From NCBI GenBank assembly GCA_025056305.1, contig JANWWJ010000022.1, forward strand, positions 62,001 to 126,000: a stretch of 64,000 nt of DNA. Direction: 5' to 3'. Below the pieces are notes generated by a model. The model was not told where the DNA came from. It made no database searches and saw only the letters and a list, made by a program, of their open reading frames with translations. Origin of the DNA: Chitinophagales bacterium. Lineage in GTDB: Bacteria; Bacteroidota; Bacteroidia; Chitinophagales; UBA10324. The position numbers and the translations under genes were made by a program. Below, piece after piece: positions 18,938-28,085 of the stretch (position 1 is its first letter; the number at the start of each line of letters is the position of its first letter).

Positions 18938-20857
18938 TTATACAAACACAACTATTGCCAAAAAGAAGACGCCAAGGAAAAACCAAAAGGCATATTGCTG
19001 AAGACGACCTGACTGCCAGCCCCGAATCCACCACGACCACTGCTGCATCAGCCAGCCGGTTCGGTTTACGGTTTCATCCACTACCTGCCGATCCATCCAT
19101 GCAGCCGGCCTACCTAAAAGCGCAAACAAAACGCGATGTGTGAGAAATTCATAGCATTCATCTATTAAAAATTTTCTGTATGCAATGCGGTAAAACCCAC
19201 CAAGCTTGTTGGCCAGCACCTCAGGCCATGCGGATGCCCTGAGGTACAGCCAACCCGCAATGGCTATGCCGATCAGCGCTGCAACGGTAGGAGGAACAAA
19301 AAAGACCGGTTCCAGTTTAGGATTCCAAGGCCTTGAGTCGGGTGAAACGTATTGAGCAAAAGGGATGAAACCTGTGACCACCGAGGCCACTGCCAGCAAC
19401 AATAGCGGAAGACCTATGCTGATCAGCTCCAGCCTGTTGGCAAATTCACGCACCGGCTCCAGAGCTGGCCTACGATTCCAAAAAACCAAAAAGTACAGGC
19501 GAAACATGTAAAAAGCCGTCAGCACCGAGACGAGCAAGCCCAGCCCATACCCAAACGGCCTGTGGACTGCTGCATGCAAAATCAATTCTTTACTGAAAAA
19601 CCCTGCCAACGGCGGCACTGCAGCAAGGGCCAAGCATCCAATTAAAAAAACCACATGCGTAAATGGCAATCGATGGCGTAATCCGCCCATGCTGCCCAAT
19701 TCATTGCTGTGCACATGATGAATCACCACGCCTGCAGCCAAAAACAGCAGTGCCTTGAAAAAACCATGCGTGAACAAGTGAAATTGAGAGCCGACATAGC
19801 CTGCCTCCCGTCCCAGGGCCGAGCCGGCAAGGCCTAAGCCAAAAAGCATCAAACCAATTTGTGACATGGTGGAGTAGGCCAAAATGCGTTTTATGTCCGT
19901 CTGCGTGCATGCTATGATGGCTGCCAGTAATGCCGAACCAATGCCAACACCGGTAACCACTTCTAACGTGAACGGTGCTGCTTCAAAAAGAGGAAACATG
20001 CGTGCAACCAGAAATACCCCTGCTACAACCATGGTAGCAGCATGGATCAAGGCACTGACCGGCGTAGGGCCTTCCATAGCATCGGGCAACCAAATGTGTA
20101 GGGGAAACATAGCCGATTTTCCTGCCCCGCCTACAAACATCAGCAAGGTGCCCCAAGTCAACAGCGGAAGGCCTAAAAACAGCTCACGAAAAGCTGCTTC
20201 TGCATGACAATTGGAAGAAAACAACGTGTTCAGATCAAAAGTGGCTGCGCTAAAGCCTATCACCAGAATGCCGATCAAAAAACCAAAATCGGCAAACCGG
20301 GTGACAACAAATGCTTTTTTGGCCGCCCGTATTGCTGCTGCCCGTTCGTAATGAAATCCGATTAGCAAATAAGACGAAACCCCGACCAGTTCCCAGAAAA
20401 AATAAATCTGAAATAAATTAATAGATGCTACCAAACTGAGCATGCTGAAGGTAAACAATTGCAGAAAAGCGAAATAGCTTGTATAGCGTGACTCGCCGTG
20501 CATATACATAACCGAATACAGATGAACCAACAGCGATACCGTCGAAACCAGAACCAGCATCATTACCGATAGGCCATCGAGCCGGATGCCCATGTCGATA
20601 TGGCATGTGGCGTTGAAAGTCAGCCAGCGCATACGCCACAAGTCCAAGGCTTCATAGCCACGTTGCGCGTTGTTTAAAACAAAAAAGTACTGCCATGCAA
20701 CCACAGCTGCCGCCACGGCAGACACGGCCTGAAAGGCACTAGCCATCCACCCCGCAGCGTTGACCAGCCGGCCTCGGCCTGCCAGACCCAACAAAACAAA
20801 GCCTGTCAACGGCATGAGGAAAATGAGAAGGGCCGTCTTCGATACAACAGCTGACAT
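18938..20857 (-). CDS. nuoL: NADH-quinone oxidoreductase subunit L
   Basis: 639 residues. Distal antiporter-like subunit of complex I with the long lateral helix at the C-terminus. Recognisable parts are 'LRLDGLSVMMLVLVS' in variant form near residue 90, 'FFWELVGVSSYLLIGFHYERA', 'MFPLHIWLPDAMEGPTPVSALIHAATMV' in pieces, and 'AYSTMSQIGLMLFGLGL'. The last 100 residues hold the amphipathic lateral helix region and a final membrane anchor. Length is within the usual range. nuoK precedes it by about 20 bases. Confidence 0.97.
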   Translation of the reverse strand: MSAVVSKTALLIFLMPLTGFVLLGLAGRGRLVNAAGWMASAFQAVSAVAAAVVAWQYFFVLNNAQRGYEALDLWRMRWLTFNATCHIDMGIRLDGLSVMMLVLVSTVSLLVHLYSVMYMHGESRYTSYFAFLQLFTFSMLSLVASINLFQIYFFWELVGVSSYLLIGFHYERAAAIRAAKKAFVVTRFADFGFLIGILVIGFSAATFDLNTLFSSNCHAEAAFRELFLGLPLLTWGTLLMFVGGAGKSAMFPLHIWLPDAMEGPTPVSALIHAATMVVAGVFLVARMFPLFEAAPFTLEVVTGVGIGSALLAAIIACTQTDIKRILAYSTMSQIGLMLFGLGLAGSALGREAGYVGSQFHLFTHGFFKALLFLAAGVVIHHVHSNELGSMGGLRHRLPFTHVVFLIGCLALAAVPPLAGFFSKELILHAAVHRPFGYGLGLLVSVLTAFYMFRLYFLVFWNRRPALEPVREFANRLELISIGLPLLLLAVASVVTGFIPFAQYVSPDSRPWNPKLEPVFFVPPTVAALIGIAIAGWLYLRASAWPEVLANKLGGFYRIAYRKFLIDECYEFLTHRVLFALLGRPAAWMDRQVVDETVNRTGWLMQQWSWWIRGWQSGRLQQYAFWFFLGVFFLAIVVFV

Positions 20858-20876
20858 AAACCAGCTCGGTAGAGGT

Positions 20877-21185
20877 TTACTGTTTTAATTCACTGACCCG
20901 TTCTACATCAACAGTCCGCATGTTTCGGTACAGACGCAGTACGATGGCGATAAACACGGCAGCTTCCGCGGCAGCAATGGCAATGATGAACAAAGCCAGA
21001 AACAAACCATCCAGACGGTCTGGCCATAGATAACGATTAAAAGCCAGCAAGTTTAGGGCTGCACCATTAAGCATCAATTCCACTGCTATGAGCATGGTCA
21101 AGATGTTGCGACGCGTAAGAAAGCCAAAAGCACCTATGAAAAAAAGGCCAGTCCCGATGATTAGCAAAAACTTTAATACGTCCAT
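20877..21185 (-). CDS. nuoK: NADH-quinone oxidoreductase subunit K
   Basis: 102 residues with three transmembrane helices, the normal form of this small membrane subunit of complex I. The first helix is 'FLLIIGTGLFFIGAFGFL', followed by 'RRNILTMLIAVELMLNGAALNLLAFN', which contains the conserved glutamate used in proton transfer (in 'AVELMLN'), and 'IIAIAAAEAAVFIAI' with the second conserved glutamate. The gap to nuoJ is three bases, so the pair is translationally close. Confidence 0.97.
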   Translation of the reverse strand: MDVLKFLLIIGTGLFFIGAFGFLTRRNILTMLIAVELMLNGAALNLLAFNRYLWPDRLDGLFLALFIIAIAAAEAAVFIAIVLRLYRNMRTVDVERVSELKQ

Positions 21186-21188
21186 GGT

Positions 21189-21701
21189 TTAAGAAGGGGT
21201 GGTTCGATCCTTTAAAGCCAAAACAATGCATCCAACCATTGCAGCCAACAAAAGCAAGGTAATCGCCTCAAACGGCAATGCCATGCCGGTGTCTTCTATG
21301 GACAACAGAGCCTTGCCGATCTCGTGAACCGACGGTGCCGCAGCATCGGGCCGACTTGGAGGCACGGCTCGCAACAGCCAGAAGATGCCAATGCCGCCGC
21401 TCAGCACTACAAGAGCCGCCCCAAAACGCTGCACCGTTCCGGCCAGCGGCAACAACTCGTCCGTTTGATGAGTCAGAAAAATGGAAAACAGAATCAATAC
21501 GACTATGCCCCCAACGTAGATAATGATCTGGACGGCAGCCATAAACTCGAGCTGCATCCAGAAATACAAACCCGCCAAGGCCAGTAGCGAAAACAGCAAG
21601 TAAATAGCCGCTCGAAGGATGCGCCTTGAGGTAACGGCCAAAAGCCCTGCTGCTAACGCACCTGCCCCTAACGCGTAACCGATCCAGTCCGGTTTAACCA
21701 T
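21189..21701 (-). CDS. nuoJ: NADH-quinone oxidoreductase subunit J
   Basis: 170 residues with five predicted membrane helices. Conserved blocks are 'RILRAAIYLLFSLLALAGLYFWMQLEFMAAVQIIIYVGGIVVLILFSI' in sections, in which the pi-bulge glycine segment 'IIYVGGI' is the key family mark. NuoJ links the quinone chamber to the antiporter subunits. The C-terminus 'FEAITLLLLAAMVGCIVLA' is also typical. It starts about 25 bases after the nuoI stop. Confidence 0.96.
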   Translation of the reverse strand: MVKPDWIGYALGAGALAAGLLAVTSRRILRAAIYLLFSLLALAGLYFWMQLEFMAAVQIIIYVGGIVVLILFSIFLTHQTDELLPLAGTVQRFGAALVVLSGGIGIFWLLRAVPPSRPDAAAPSVHEIGKALLSIEDTGMALPFEAITLLLLAAMVGCIVLALKDRTTPS

Positions 21702-21725
21702 ACCCGCTTCGACTATCGCATTTCC

Positions 21726-22196
21726 TTATTCAACCCCCTCCATGAGCCGAGAGCCCGGTTTATTCAGAATTTTTATCAACTGGCTGCGATCAAATACGCT
21801 GTGCTCAAAAGCCTGACTCATTTTAATGGCATCTGTGGGACAAGCAATGATACACAGGTTACACATGGTGCACAACTCTAAGTGATATATAAACTTATCT
21901 AATGCCTTTTTCTTTTTTCCGTCGGGTGTGATTTCGTACTTGGTGATGATCTTAATGGTGCCGTTGGGACAGGCCAGTTCGCAAGCTGTACAGCCCGTGC
22001 ATCGGTGTTCGTTATTTTCGTTGTGGGGCATCACTACCTCTCCGCGAAACCGCTCGGCCAGCCGAGGCGGTACATCGGGATATTCTTGTGTGATGATTTC
22101 TTTATGATGAAAAAAATAATATCCGGTTCGACGCATACCGGCTGCCAGTGAGCGCATGCCATCCCAAATATTGCGGAAATATTGTTTAAGTGTCAT
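21726..22196 (-). CDS. nuoI: NADH-quinone oxidoreductase subunit I (two 4Fe-4S clusters)
   Basis: 156 residues, an 8Fe ferredoxin-type subunit on the peripheral arm that carries clusters N6a and N6b toward the quinone site. The two ligand sets are 'CTGCTACELACP' and 'CTMCNLCIIACP', each CxxCxxCxxxCP, in the C-terminal half. 'PRLAERFRGEV' is the conserved N-terminal block. Because nuoE, nuoF and nuoG are absent from this run, electrons must reach these clusters from another donor or from subunits encoded elsewhere. Confidence 0.97.
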   Translation of the reverse strand: MTLKQYFRNIWDGMRSLAAGMRRTGYYFFHHKEIITQEYPDVPPRLAERFRGEVVMPHNENNEHRCTGCTACELACPNGTIKIITKYEITPDGKKKKALDKFIYHLELCTMCNLCIIACPTDAIKMSQAFEHSVFDRSQLIKILNKPGSRLMEGVE

Positions 22197-22248
22197 AAAC
22201 TACCCCGCATGTGCTTCAAAAGGCATTCACCTCCAATCATGTTTTCGA

Positions 22249-23325
22249 TTAAAAATACCATCCAGCCACAGCTATCGTAGTTGCCACCAACAAATTGACG
22301 ATGCCCAGCGGCAACAGGTATTTCCATTCCAACTCCAACAGTTGGTCAATACGCAGGCGGGGAAACGTCCACCGAAACCACATGATGACAAAGATGAAAA
22401 AGAAGGTTTTAGCAAAAAACCAAATAGAAGAAGGAATCCAGTCCATGATGCGATTAAACGCATCCCAATTTCCCAGATGCAAGGGCATCCATCCGCCTAA
22501 AAATAAGATGGCACCAATGGCCGAGGCCACAAAAACATTGGCATATTCGGCCAGGAAAAACAACGCAAACCTCATTCCCGAGTACTCGGTATGAAACCCC
22601 GCCGTTAATTCGGATTCTGCCTCGGCTAAATCAAAAGGGGCCCGGTTGGTTTCTGCCGTCACGGCTATCAAATAAATAATCATGGCTACCAACACGGGCA
22701 CATGGCCGCGAAACAGCCACCAGCCGGTTTGTTGCGCTTCAATGATCTGCGAAACCTGCAGGCTGCCACTGAGCACCACAATCGTTAACACGGAAAGGCC
22801 GGCACTTAATTCATAACTGACAATTTGAGCCCCGCTGCGCATGGCCCCTAACAGGGAGTATTTGTTATTGCTGCTCCACCCGGCTATCAAAACGGCTAAC
22901 ACCGACACCGAGCTTATGGCCGAAACGTACAGCACGCCAATGTTGATGTCCCACAGTTGAACGTTTCGAGCAAATGCTATGGGCGCCAACAACAGCATGC
23001 TGACAACAATCATGAGTACCGGCGCCAGATTGAACAAAAAGCGGTCGGCACCGGCCGGAGTTAATCCTTCTTTGCTCACCAACTTGATCGTGTCGGCAAG
23101 CGTTTGCAAGGTGCCGCCGGGCCCAACACGGTTTGGCCCTAACCTTACCTGCATCCAGGCCGAAACCTTTCGCTCCATAAATACCAACACCAGACCGAGC
23201 ACCGCAAAAAACAAAATGACAAACAGTCCTACCAGCACGTATTCCACCGCAACAGCAACTTCATGGCCTAATCGATCACGTAACCAACGATCCACAGACT
23301 GCAGAATAAATTCCAGGCTAATCAT
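22249..23325 (-). CDS. nuoH: NADH-quinone oxidoreductase subunit H
   Basis: 358 residues, about eight helices; forms the base of the quinone tunnel with NuoB and NuoD. Family marks are 'ERKVSAWMQVRLGPNRVGPGG' in variant form, 'LQTLADTIKLVSKEGLTP', 'AETNRAPFDLAEAESELTAGFHTEYSGMRFALFFLAEY' in sections, and the C-terminal 'WFRWTFPRLRIDQLL'. All charged residues of the E-channel that I can recognise are present. It follows nuoD directly, where nuoE, nuoF and nuoG would stand in the fourteen-gene operon. Confidence 0.97.
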   Translation of the reverse strand: MISLEFILQSVDRWLRDRLGHEVAVAVEYVLVGLFVILFFAVLGLVLVFMERKVSAWMQVRLGPNRVGPGGTLQTLADTIKLVSKEGLTPAGADRFLFNLAPVLMIVVSMLLLAPIAFARNVQLWDINIGVLYVSAISSVSVLAVLIAGWSSNNKYSLLGAMRSGAQIVSYELSAGLSVLTIVVLSGSLQVSQIIEAQQTGWWLFRGHVPVLVAMIIYLIAVTAETNRAPFDLAEAESELTAGFHTEYSGMRFALFFLAEYANVFVASAIGAILFLGGWMPLHLGNWDAFNRIMDWIPSSIWFFAKTFFFIFVIMWFRWTFPRLRIDQLLELEWKYLLPLGIVNLLVATTIAVAGWYF

Positions 23326-23354
23326 ACAGCTCGACAGGATTGACAGTTATATGC

Positions 23355-24470
23355 TCACCGATCAATATCAGGAATGACCAAATCTAACGAGCCCATGATG
23401 GCGACCAGGTCGCCGATCTTATGCCCTCGGGACATGTGGTCTAAGGCAGAAAGATTGGAAAAGCCGGGCGAGCGAAACTTGATGCGATAGGGTGTGGTAC
23501 CGCCATCACTGACGATGTACACCCCAAATTCGCCGCGAGCTGTTTCCACCCTCGAGTAGTACTCGCCTTTGGGAAGCTTAAGAACGGCCTTTGTCTTTGC
23601 TTGATAATCGCCCGAAGGAATGTTGTCAATCAGTTGTTCAATGATCGACAACGACTGGCGCATTTCGCCCATGCGTACCAGATATCGGGCATAGCAATCG
23701 CCCGCCTGTTCCACCACTTGTTCAAACTGAAGCTGATGGTAACACTCATAAGGCGCACGCTTGCGCACATCACAAGCCCAGCCGCTGCCGCGGCCCACAG
23801 GACCGGTTGCCCCAAAGCTGATGGCATCTTCGCGACGCAACACGCCTATATGCTGGGTACGCTGTTTGAAGATGATGTTATCCGTAAGCAATTCATCATA
23901 TTCATTCAGTTTTGATTTGAAAAATGAAATAAACTGCTTTACCCGCCGCTGAAAGTTGGGGTGAAGGTCGTACATGACGCCGCCGGGCACCATGTAATTC
24001 ATGGTCAAGCGGGCTCCGCAGGTTTCTTCCATGATCTCATTGATCATCTCGCGCTCGCGAAAGGCGTGAAAAAACGGTGTTATGGCACCCACGTCCATGG
24101 CCATGGCACCCCACCACAGGACGTGGGAAGCAATTCGCGTCAATTCATCCATGAGCACCCGGATGACCTGAGCTCGCTGGGGCACTTCGATCTGCAAGGC
24201 CTTCTCAACACAAAGCGCACATCCGTGGTTGTTGATGTGTGCTGACAGGTAGTCCATCCGGCTGGTTACGTAAATGAATTGCCGATAGCTGAGGCTTTCG
24301 CACATTTTTTCTATAGAGCGATGGATATACCCCAAGTGCGGATCGACCCGTAAGATGGTTTCCCCCTTTAACGTGATGACCAGATGCAATACCCCATGGG
24401 TTGACGGATGCTGCGGCCCTACATTTAGGGTCAGACAATCCTGATCTTCGGCGAGAACTTCCTTGAACAC
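23355..24470 (-). CDS. nuoD: NADH-quinone oxidoreductase subunit D (49 kDa)
   Basis: 371 residues from a GTG codon, 'MFKEVLAEDQDCLTLNVGPQHPSTHGVLHL', where 'GPQHPSTHG' is the conserved loop whose histidine contacts quinone. 'YIHRSIEKMCE' and 'RLDYLS'-like 'RMDYLSAHINNH' follow, and the C-terminus is the canonical 'DLVIPDIDR' with the aspartate that replaces a NiFe-hydrogenase ligand. NuoC and NuoD are separate genes, not fused. It starts 12 bases after the nuoC stop. Confidence 0.97.
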   Translation of the reverse strand: MFKEVLAEDQDCLTLNVGPQHPSTHGVLHLVITLKGETILRVDPHLGYIHRSIEKMCESLSYRQFIYVTSRMDYLSAHINNHGCALCVEKALQIEVPQRAQVIRVLMDELTRIASHVLWWGAMAMDVGAITPFFHAFREREMINEIMEETCGARLTMNYMVPGGVMYDLHPNFQRRVKQFISFFKSKLNEYDELLTDNIIFKQRTQHIGVLRREDAISFGATGPVGRGSGWACDVRKRAPYECYHQLQFEQVVEQAGDCYARYLVRMGEMRQSLSIIEQLIDNIPSGDYQAKTKAVLKLPKGEYYSRVETARGEFGVYIVSDGGTTPYRIKFRSPGFSNLSALDHMSRGHKIGDLVAIMGSLDLVIPDIDR

Positions 24471-24482
24471 TTTTTAAGCGAT

Positions 24483-24950
24483 TTATAGTCGTATCATATT
24501 GACGGGGTCTTCAAAATCTTTCCGCAACGGATTACGGCCTTCCCACCCTTCCGGTAGGATAAGTAGACGCAGGTCGGGATGACCTACGAAGTGCACACCA
24601 AAAAGTTCATAAACTTCCCGCTCATGAAATTCTGCTGTACGCCAAATGTTTGCCACGCTAGCAACGCGCGGCTGCTGCCGGTCAAGCACACTTTTCACGA
24701 CCACCACCCGCTCACAAGAGCTGTTGTTGAGATGATACACCATGGTCAGATGCGTTTTCCAATCCACACACGTCAGGCAGAACATAAAGTCAAGGCGCAA
24801 CTCAGCATGATCGCGCAGAAACGGTGCCAGCGTGGGCCAGTCGTCCGGAGCAACAACTAATTCGGGCCATTGGCTGCCGGCAGTCAGTTGGACCGGTACC
24901 GGCGCCGCAGCCAACACGGATTGCAGAGTTGTTTCCAGGGATGCGTTCAT
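24483..24950 (-). CDS. nuoC: NADH-quinone oxidoreductase subunit C (30 kDa)
   Basis: 155 residues, the short unfused form. The family signature appears as '[29 protein letters not shown]', read here as '[10 protein letters not shown]' plus '[15 protein letters not shown]'. NuoC supports the N-module/Q-module junction and carries no cofactor. Its ATG overlaps the nuoB TGA by four bases, a classical translational coupling. Confidence 0.95.
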   Translation of the reverse strand: MNASLETTLQSVLAAAPVPVQLTAGSQWPELVVAPDDWPTLAPFLRDHAELRLDFMFCLTCVDWKTHLTMVYHLNNSSCERVVVVKSVLDRQQPRVASVANIWRTAEFHEREVYELFGVHFVGHPDLRLLILPEGWEGRNPLRKDFEDPVNMIRL

Positions 24951-25546
24951 CCGGATAGTGCTGTATCGACTTCAGCCGAAGGGGTCCAAAACCGGTCAAT
25001 GACGATTTTTTCCCCTCGCTTACCGGCCAGAATTTTTTTCTGCAGAGTCAGGAGGCCGTGCAACAGGGCTTCAGGCCGTGGAGGGCATCCGGCAATATAA
25101 ACATCTACCGGAATCACATGGTCAGCTCCTTTCACTACCGAGTAGGTGTTATAAAAAAACGGGCCGCCACTGGTAGCACAGGCCCCCATGGCAATGACGT
25201 ATTTAGGATCGGCCATTTGGTCGTACAACCGACGGAGCACCGGCGCCATTTTGTTTACAATAGTTCCGGCAATAATGATCACATCGGCCTGACGCGGCGT
25301 GGCCCGTGCTACTTCAAAGCCAAAGCGAGACCAATCATACTTTGCGGAGGCCGTACTCATCATTTCAATGGCACAGCAACTGGTGCCAAAAACCAAGGGC
25401 CATAAGGAGTTGCTTCGGGCCCAGTTGATTACATCCTCCAAAGCGCCGGTAAGTATTCCACCGCCTGGTGTATGTACCACTTGACCCGGGAACGGATCCG
25501 GGGCCTTTCCTTGTGCATCAGGTACCTGATGTGCTGAATCTGTCAT
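24947..25546 (-). CDS. nuoB: NADH-quinone oxidoreductase subunit B (cluster N2)
   Basis: 199 residues. Holds the terminal 4Fe-4S cluster N2 that reduces quinone. The ligands are the adjacent cysteines in '[10 protein letters not shown]', one in '[10 protein letters not shown]' and one in '[10 protein letters not shown]'. '[18 protein letters not shown]' is another fixed block. The first 30 residues are a non-conserved extension. Its start is four bases after the nuoA stop and its stop overlaps nuoC. Confidence 0.97.
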   Translation of the reverse strand: MTDSAHQVPDAQGKAPDPFPGQVVHTPGGGILTGALEDVINWARSNSLWPLVFGTSCCAIEMMSTASAKYDWSRFGFEVARATPRQADVIIIAGTIVNKMAPVLRRLYDQMADPKYVIAMGACATSGGPFFYNTYSVVKGADHVIPVDVYIAGCPPRPEALLHGLLTLQKKILAGKRGEKIVIDRFWTPSAEVDTALSG

Positions 25547-25549
25547 AGC

Positions 25550-25933
25550 CTACATCCATTTAAGCGCACCTTGACGATGAGCGTACAGAAAACCCAGAAA
25601 CAAGATGAACAGAAATACTGCAGCTTCAATCAAGGCAACCATCCCTAACTGTTTAACGACGACGGCCCATGGAAATAAAAACACAAGCTCAACTTCAAAA
25701 ATCAAAAACATTAAGGCGAAGAGGTAGTAGCCAACATTGTATTGAATCCATGTTTTACCGATGGTGGGCACCCCGCACTCGTAGGGTTCAAGCTTCTGCC
25801 GACTCCATGTTGGCTTTACCAAAAAACGGGATAGCCCTATGGCCAATAATGAAAAGACTATGCCCGCGCCAATCAGTACAACAAGCGATGCACTCCCCAC
25901 GCCTGAAAAATGGTTTCTTGTCCAAAGGTACAT
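25550..25933 (-). CDS. nuoA: NADH-quinone oxidoreductase subunit A
   Basis: 127 residues with three membrane helices. 'KLEPYECGVPTIG' is the family mark, the loop that contacts the quinone site, and 'FALMFLIFEVELVFLFPWAV' is the second helix with the conserved glutamates. It follows ubiX with a gap of three bases, so ubiX heads the transcription unit. Confidence 0.96.
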   Translation of the reverse strand: MYLWTRNHFSGVGSASLVVLIGAGIVFSLLAIGLSRFLVKPTWSRQKLEPYECGVPTIGKTWIQYNVGYYLFALMFLIFEVELVFLFPWAVVVKQLGMVALIEAAVFLFILFLGFLYAHRQGALKWM

Positions 25934-25936
25934 GAT

Positions 25937-26503
25937 TCACAAACCAGACGACGCACCCCAGCGGTAATGTGGAAAGCGAAAGCCCGCCAGCAACAATACC
26001 CGATCAACGACCGTAAGGGCAAGCTCTTCCAGATTTTGCACGCCACTGTAAAAAGAGGGGCTTGCCGGGCAAACAATACCTCCCGACTCGGTCACGGTGA
26101 CCATGTTGCGCAAATGGATCAGATGATATGGCAAATCGCGCACAACCAAGATCAATTTTCGTCGCTCCTTAAGCATGACGTCGGCAGCGCGGGCAATGAG
26201 ATCGTCGGCACTGCCTGATGCAATGCGGCCTAATGTGCCCATGCTGCAGGGGCAGATGATGAGCGCGTCAAACCCCGCTGAGCCGCTGGCCATCGGCGCT
26301 GCATAATCGCTGGGAGCATAGCGGCGAAAAGGGATTTTTTCATAGTCTTCATTACCCAATTCATGCTTCCAGACGGTCTTCGCATTGTCGGTCATGACAA
26401 CAGCAACTTCACTGATCTGCTCACGCAGATCTACCAACCGACGTAGCAACAGCGACCCATATATGGCTCCGCTGGCACCAGTAATGCCTACAGCTATTCG
26501 CAT
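25937..26503 (-). CDS. ubiX: UbiX-type flavin prenyltransferase
   Basis: 188 residues. Joins a dimethylallyl group to FMN to make the prenyl-FMN cofactor of UbiD-type decarboxylases. The flavin-binding start 'GITGASGAIYG' spans residues 7-17, 'CPCSMGTLGRIASGSADDLI' in pieces forms the phosphate and prenyl site, and 'RDLPYHLIHLRNM' is the conserved basic segment. Placed first in the complex I unit, three bases before nuoA. In the futalosine menaquinone route a UbiD-like decarboxylation is needed, and mqnA is also in this window, so a role in menaquinone supply is a reasonable inference. Confidence 0.95.
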   Translation of the reverse strand: MRIAVGITGASGAIYGSLLLRRLVDLREQISEVAVVMTDNAKTVWKHELGNEDYEKIPFRRYAPSDYAAPMASGSAGFDALIICPCSMGTLGRIASGSADDLIARAADVMLKERRKLILVVRDLPYHLIHLRNMVTVTESGGIVCPASPSFYSGVQNLEELALTVVDRVLLLAGFRFPHYRWGASSGL

Positions 26504-26526
26504 GTCCTTATCCGTTAAATTCGTTC

Positions 26527-26534
26527 CAAACGTA
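26527..26534 (-). promoter_or_regulatory. Promoter -7 box TACGTTTG for ubiX-nuo
   Basis: Exact TAnnTTTG on the minus strand, 23 bases before the ubiX ATG. No TTG at the usual upstream distance. It would drive the whole ubiX-nuo run. Confidence 0.45.
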
Positions 26535-26682
26535 CGGGTACGTACTGACCATACACGCTAAGGTATAGTTCGTCCGCTGCCCTAAAATTTTTTTACATAA
26601 CATCGGCAAAGCCCTTTGAAAAAACCGGCATGCAAATTGAGCTTAAGCAGACCGCAAACAAAGTTGGGTATTCGTCTAACCT

Positions 26683-26690
26683 TAACTTTG
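26683..26690 (+). promoter_or_regulatory. Promoter -7 box TAACTTTG for the thioredoxin-like gene
   Basis: Exact TAnnTTTG with a TTG 16 bases upstream (26664-26666), slightly short spacing. The predicted start of transcription is about 9-15 bases before the ATG. Confidence 0.5.
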
Positions 26691-26703
26691 ACCACAGTAA
26701 AAC

Positions 26704-27231
26704 ATGCTTATGAACCGTTTCCGCCTCTGGATGATCACTTTTTGCTTGTTGGCACCGTTGGCCGGGTTAGCCCAGCAGACAGCAACCATCAACTGGCTTT
26801 CGCTTTCGGAAGTAGAACAGCTCATGAAAAAATCGCCAAAAAAAGTTTTGATCGATATATATACCGATTGGTGCGGTTGGTGTAAAAAATTAGATGCGAC
26901 GACCTATAAAGACCCCCAGGTGGTGGCCTATATCAACGAAAAGTTCTATGCGGTCAAGTTTAATCCCGAAAAACAACAAACCATCACCTTCAAGGGCACA
27001 ACTTATGGAATGAATGGGCGTACCAACGCCATCACCCCGCTGCTGATGGGTAGCTCACGGGGTTATCCCACCACGACTTTTTTAGATGAAAAGCTGGAGG
27101 TCATTACCCCAGTCAGCGGTTACCAAAACCCGCAAATGATGCTCACCATTTTAAAATATATCGGCGAAAATCATTATAAGACCACCGATTGGAACACCTA
27201 TATTAACGACTCCAAAAAGTCAAGCAATTAG
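26704..27231 (+). CDS. Exported thioredoxin-fold protein with a CGWC active site
   Basis: 175 residues; a second ATG two codons later is an equal candidate. Signal peptide to 'GLAQ' at about residue 24. The thioredoxin fold shows the active site W56-C57-G58-W59-C60 after strand 'KVLIDIYTD', and the cis-proline loop as 'GYPTTTF'. This arrangement matches the DUF255-related or thioredoxin-like periplasmic proteins of Bacteroidota, which reduce or isomerise disulfides. The TGA-free gap to the next gene is only six bases, so it may be cotranscribed with the DUF3822 gene and rsmD. Confidence 0.88.
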   Translation: MLMNRFRLWMITFCLLAPLAGLAQQTATINWLSLSEVEQLMKKSPKKVLIDIYTDWCGWCKKLDATTYKDPQVVAYINEKFYAVKFNPEKQQTITFKGTTYGMNGRTNAITPLLMGSSRGYPTTTFLDEKLEVITPVSGYQNPQMMLTILKYIGENHYKTTDWNTYINDSKKSSN

Positions 27232-27237
27232 CCTGCA

Positions 27238-28083
27238 TTGGGTGCATCGCCTTTTGCGATAGGCTCGGGGCTGTGGATTTCCGCTACCGGCTTCCCGCCT
27301 GAGGTTCCAAGGGCCGAAGGGGTCGCCACCATGACGCTTGCGGTAGGACCGGGGGCATTGGCCTACGTGCTCAAAGACGCTGCAGGCAAACTTTTAGGGG
27401 CTCAATCCTTTTATCCAGCAAGCAGCACCGATCCCATCTTGCCTCCAGTTGAGGCATTAAAAGAATTAGTCCAAAAGGTTCAAGGCAGTTCCCCACATTC
27501 CTCACAACACACGCGTCTTATTGCCTACAGCCCTCATTTGACATTGCTGCCTTCCGCTGCCGACACGCAGGCCCTCGGCCGGCAATGGCGTAACCTTTTC
27601 CTGCCCCCTCAACCCGTACGACTTATGTTCAAAGAACTTTCAGACTCCGATTACACACTTTGTTTTGCCCTACCGGCCACCTGGGCTGAAGCCCTGCACA
27701 CCCAACTAAACAGCCCTTCAATTGACCATGCCCTTCAGCATCTGCCTGCTATAGTCCCGACGTTACACGTCAGAGCAGATTTCTGTGGACATAACCTACT
27801 GTTGGCAGCCATGGACCACAGGCTGCTGTATGCCAATCAGTTTCATTTTGAACACCCCCACGATGTCGTTTACCTCATCCTGGCGCTTTTTCATCAATAT
27901 CAGTGGGCCAACGATCAGGTGCCCCTATTTCTTTCGGGGGATATCGTGGAAAACTCCACCATTGTCCAGTTGTTGCGTCGTTATGTGCGACACGTCTCGT
28001 TTTCTCCGCCGCCCCATGACATTCATTTAGAAAACAATTATCCATGGCCTAAGCATTTCTTTCATACCTTGCTGGTACCATAG
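27238..28083 (+). CDS. DUF3822 family protein upstream of rsmD
   Basis: 281 residues from a TTG start; the first ATG (27331) would remove 31 residues, and which is used is unclear. The fold looks like a cytoplasmic ASKHA-type protein: strands with 'AYVLKDAAGKLLGAQSF', 'HNLLLAAMDHRLLYANQF' and 'LFLSGDIVENSTIVQLLRRY'. DUF3822 is a Bacteroidota family typically found beside rsmD, as here, where the rsmD ATG follows three bases after the stop. The function is unknown; the context hints at ribosome-related or metabolic work but does not prove it. Confidence 0.82.
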   Translation: MGASPFAIGSGLWISATGFPPEVPRAEGVATMTLAVGPGALAYVLKDAAGKLLGAQSFYPASSTDPILPPVEALKELVQKVQGSSPHSSQHTRLIAYSPHLTLLPSAADTQALGRQWRNLFLPPQPVRLMFKELSDSDYTLCFALPATWAEALHTQLNSPSIDHALQHLPAIVPTLHVRADFCGHNLLLAAMDHRLLYANQFHFEHPHDVVYLILALFHQYQWANDQVPLFLSGDIVENSTIVQLLRRYVRHVSFSPPPHDIHLENNYPWPKHFFHTLLVP

Positions 28084-28085
28084 TT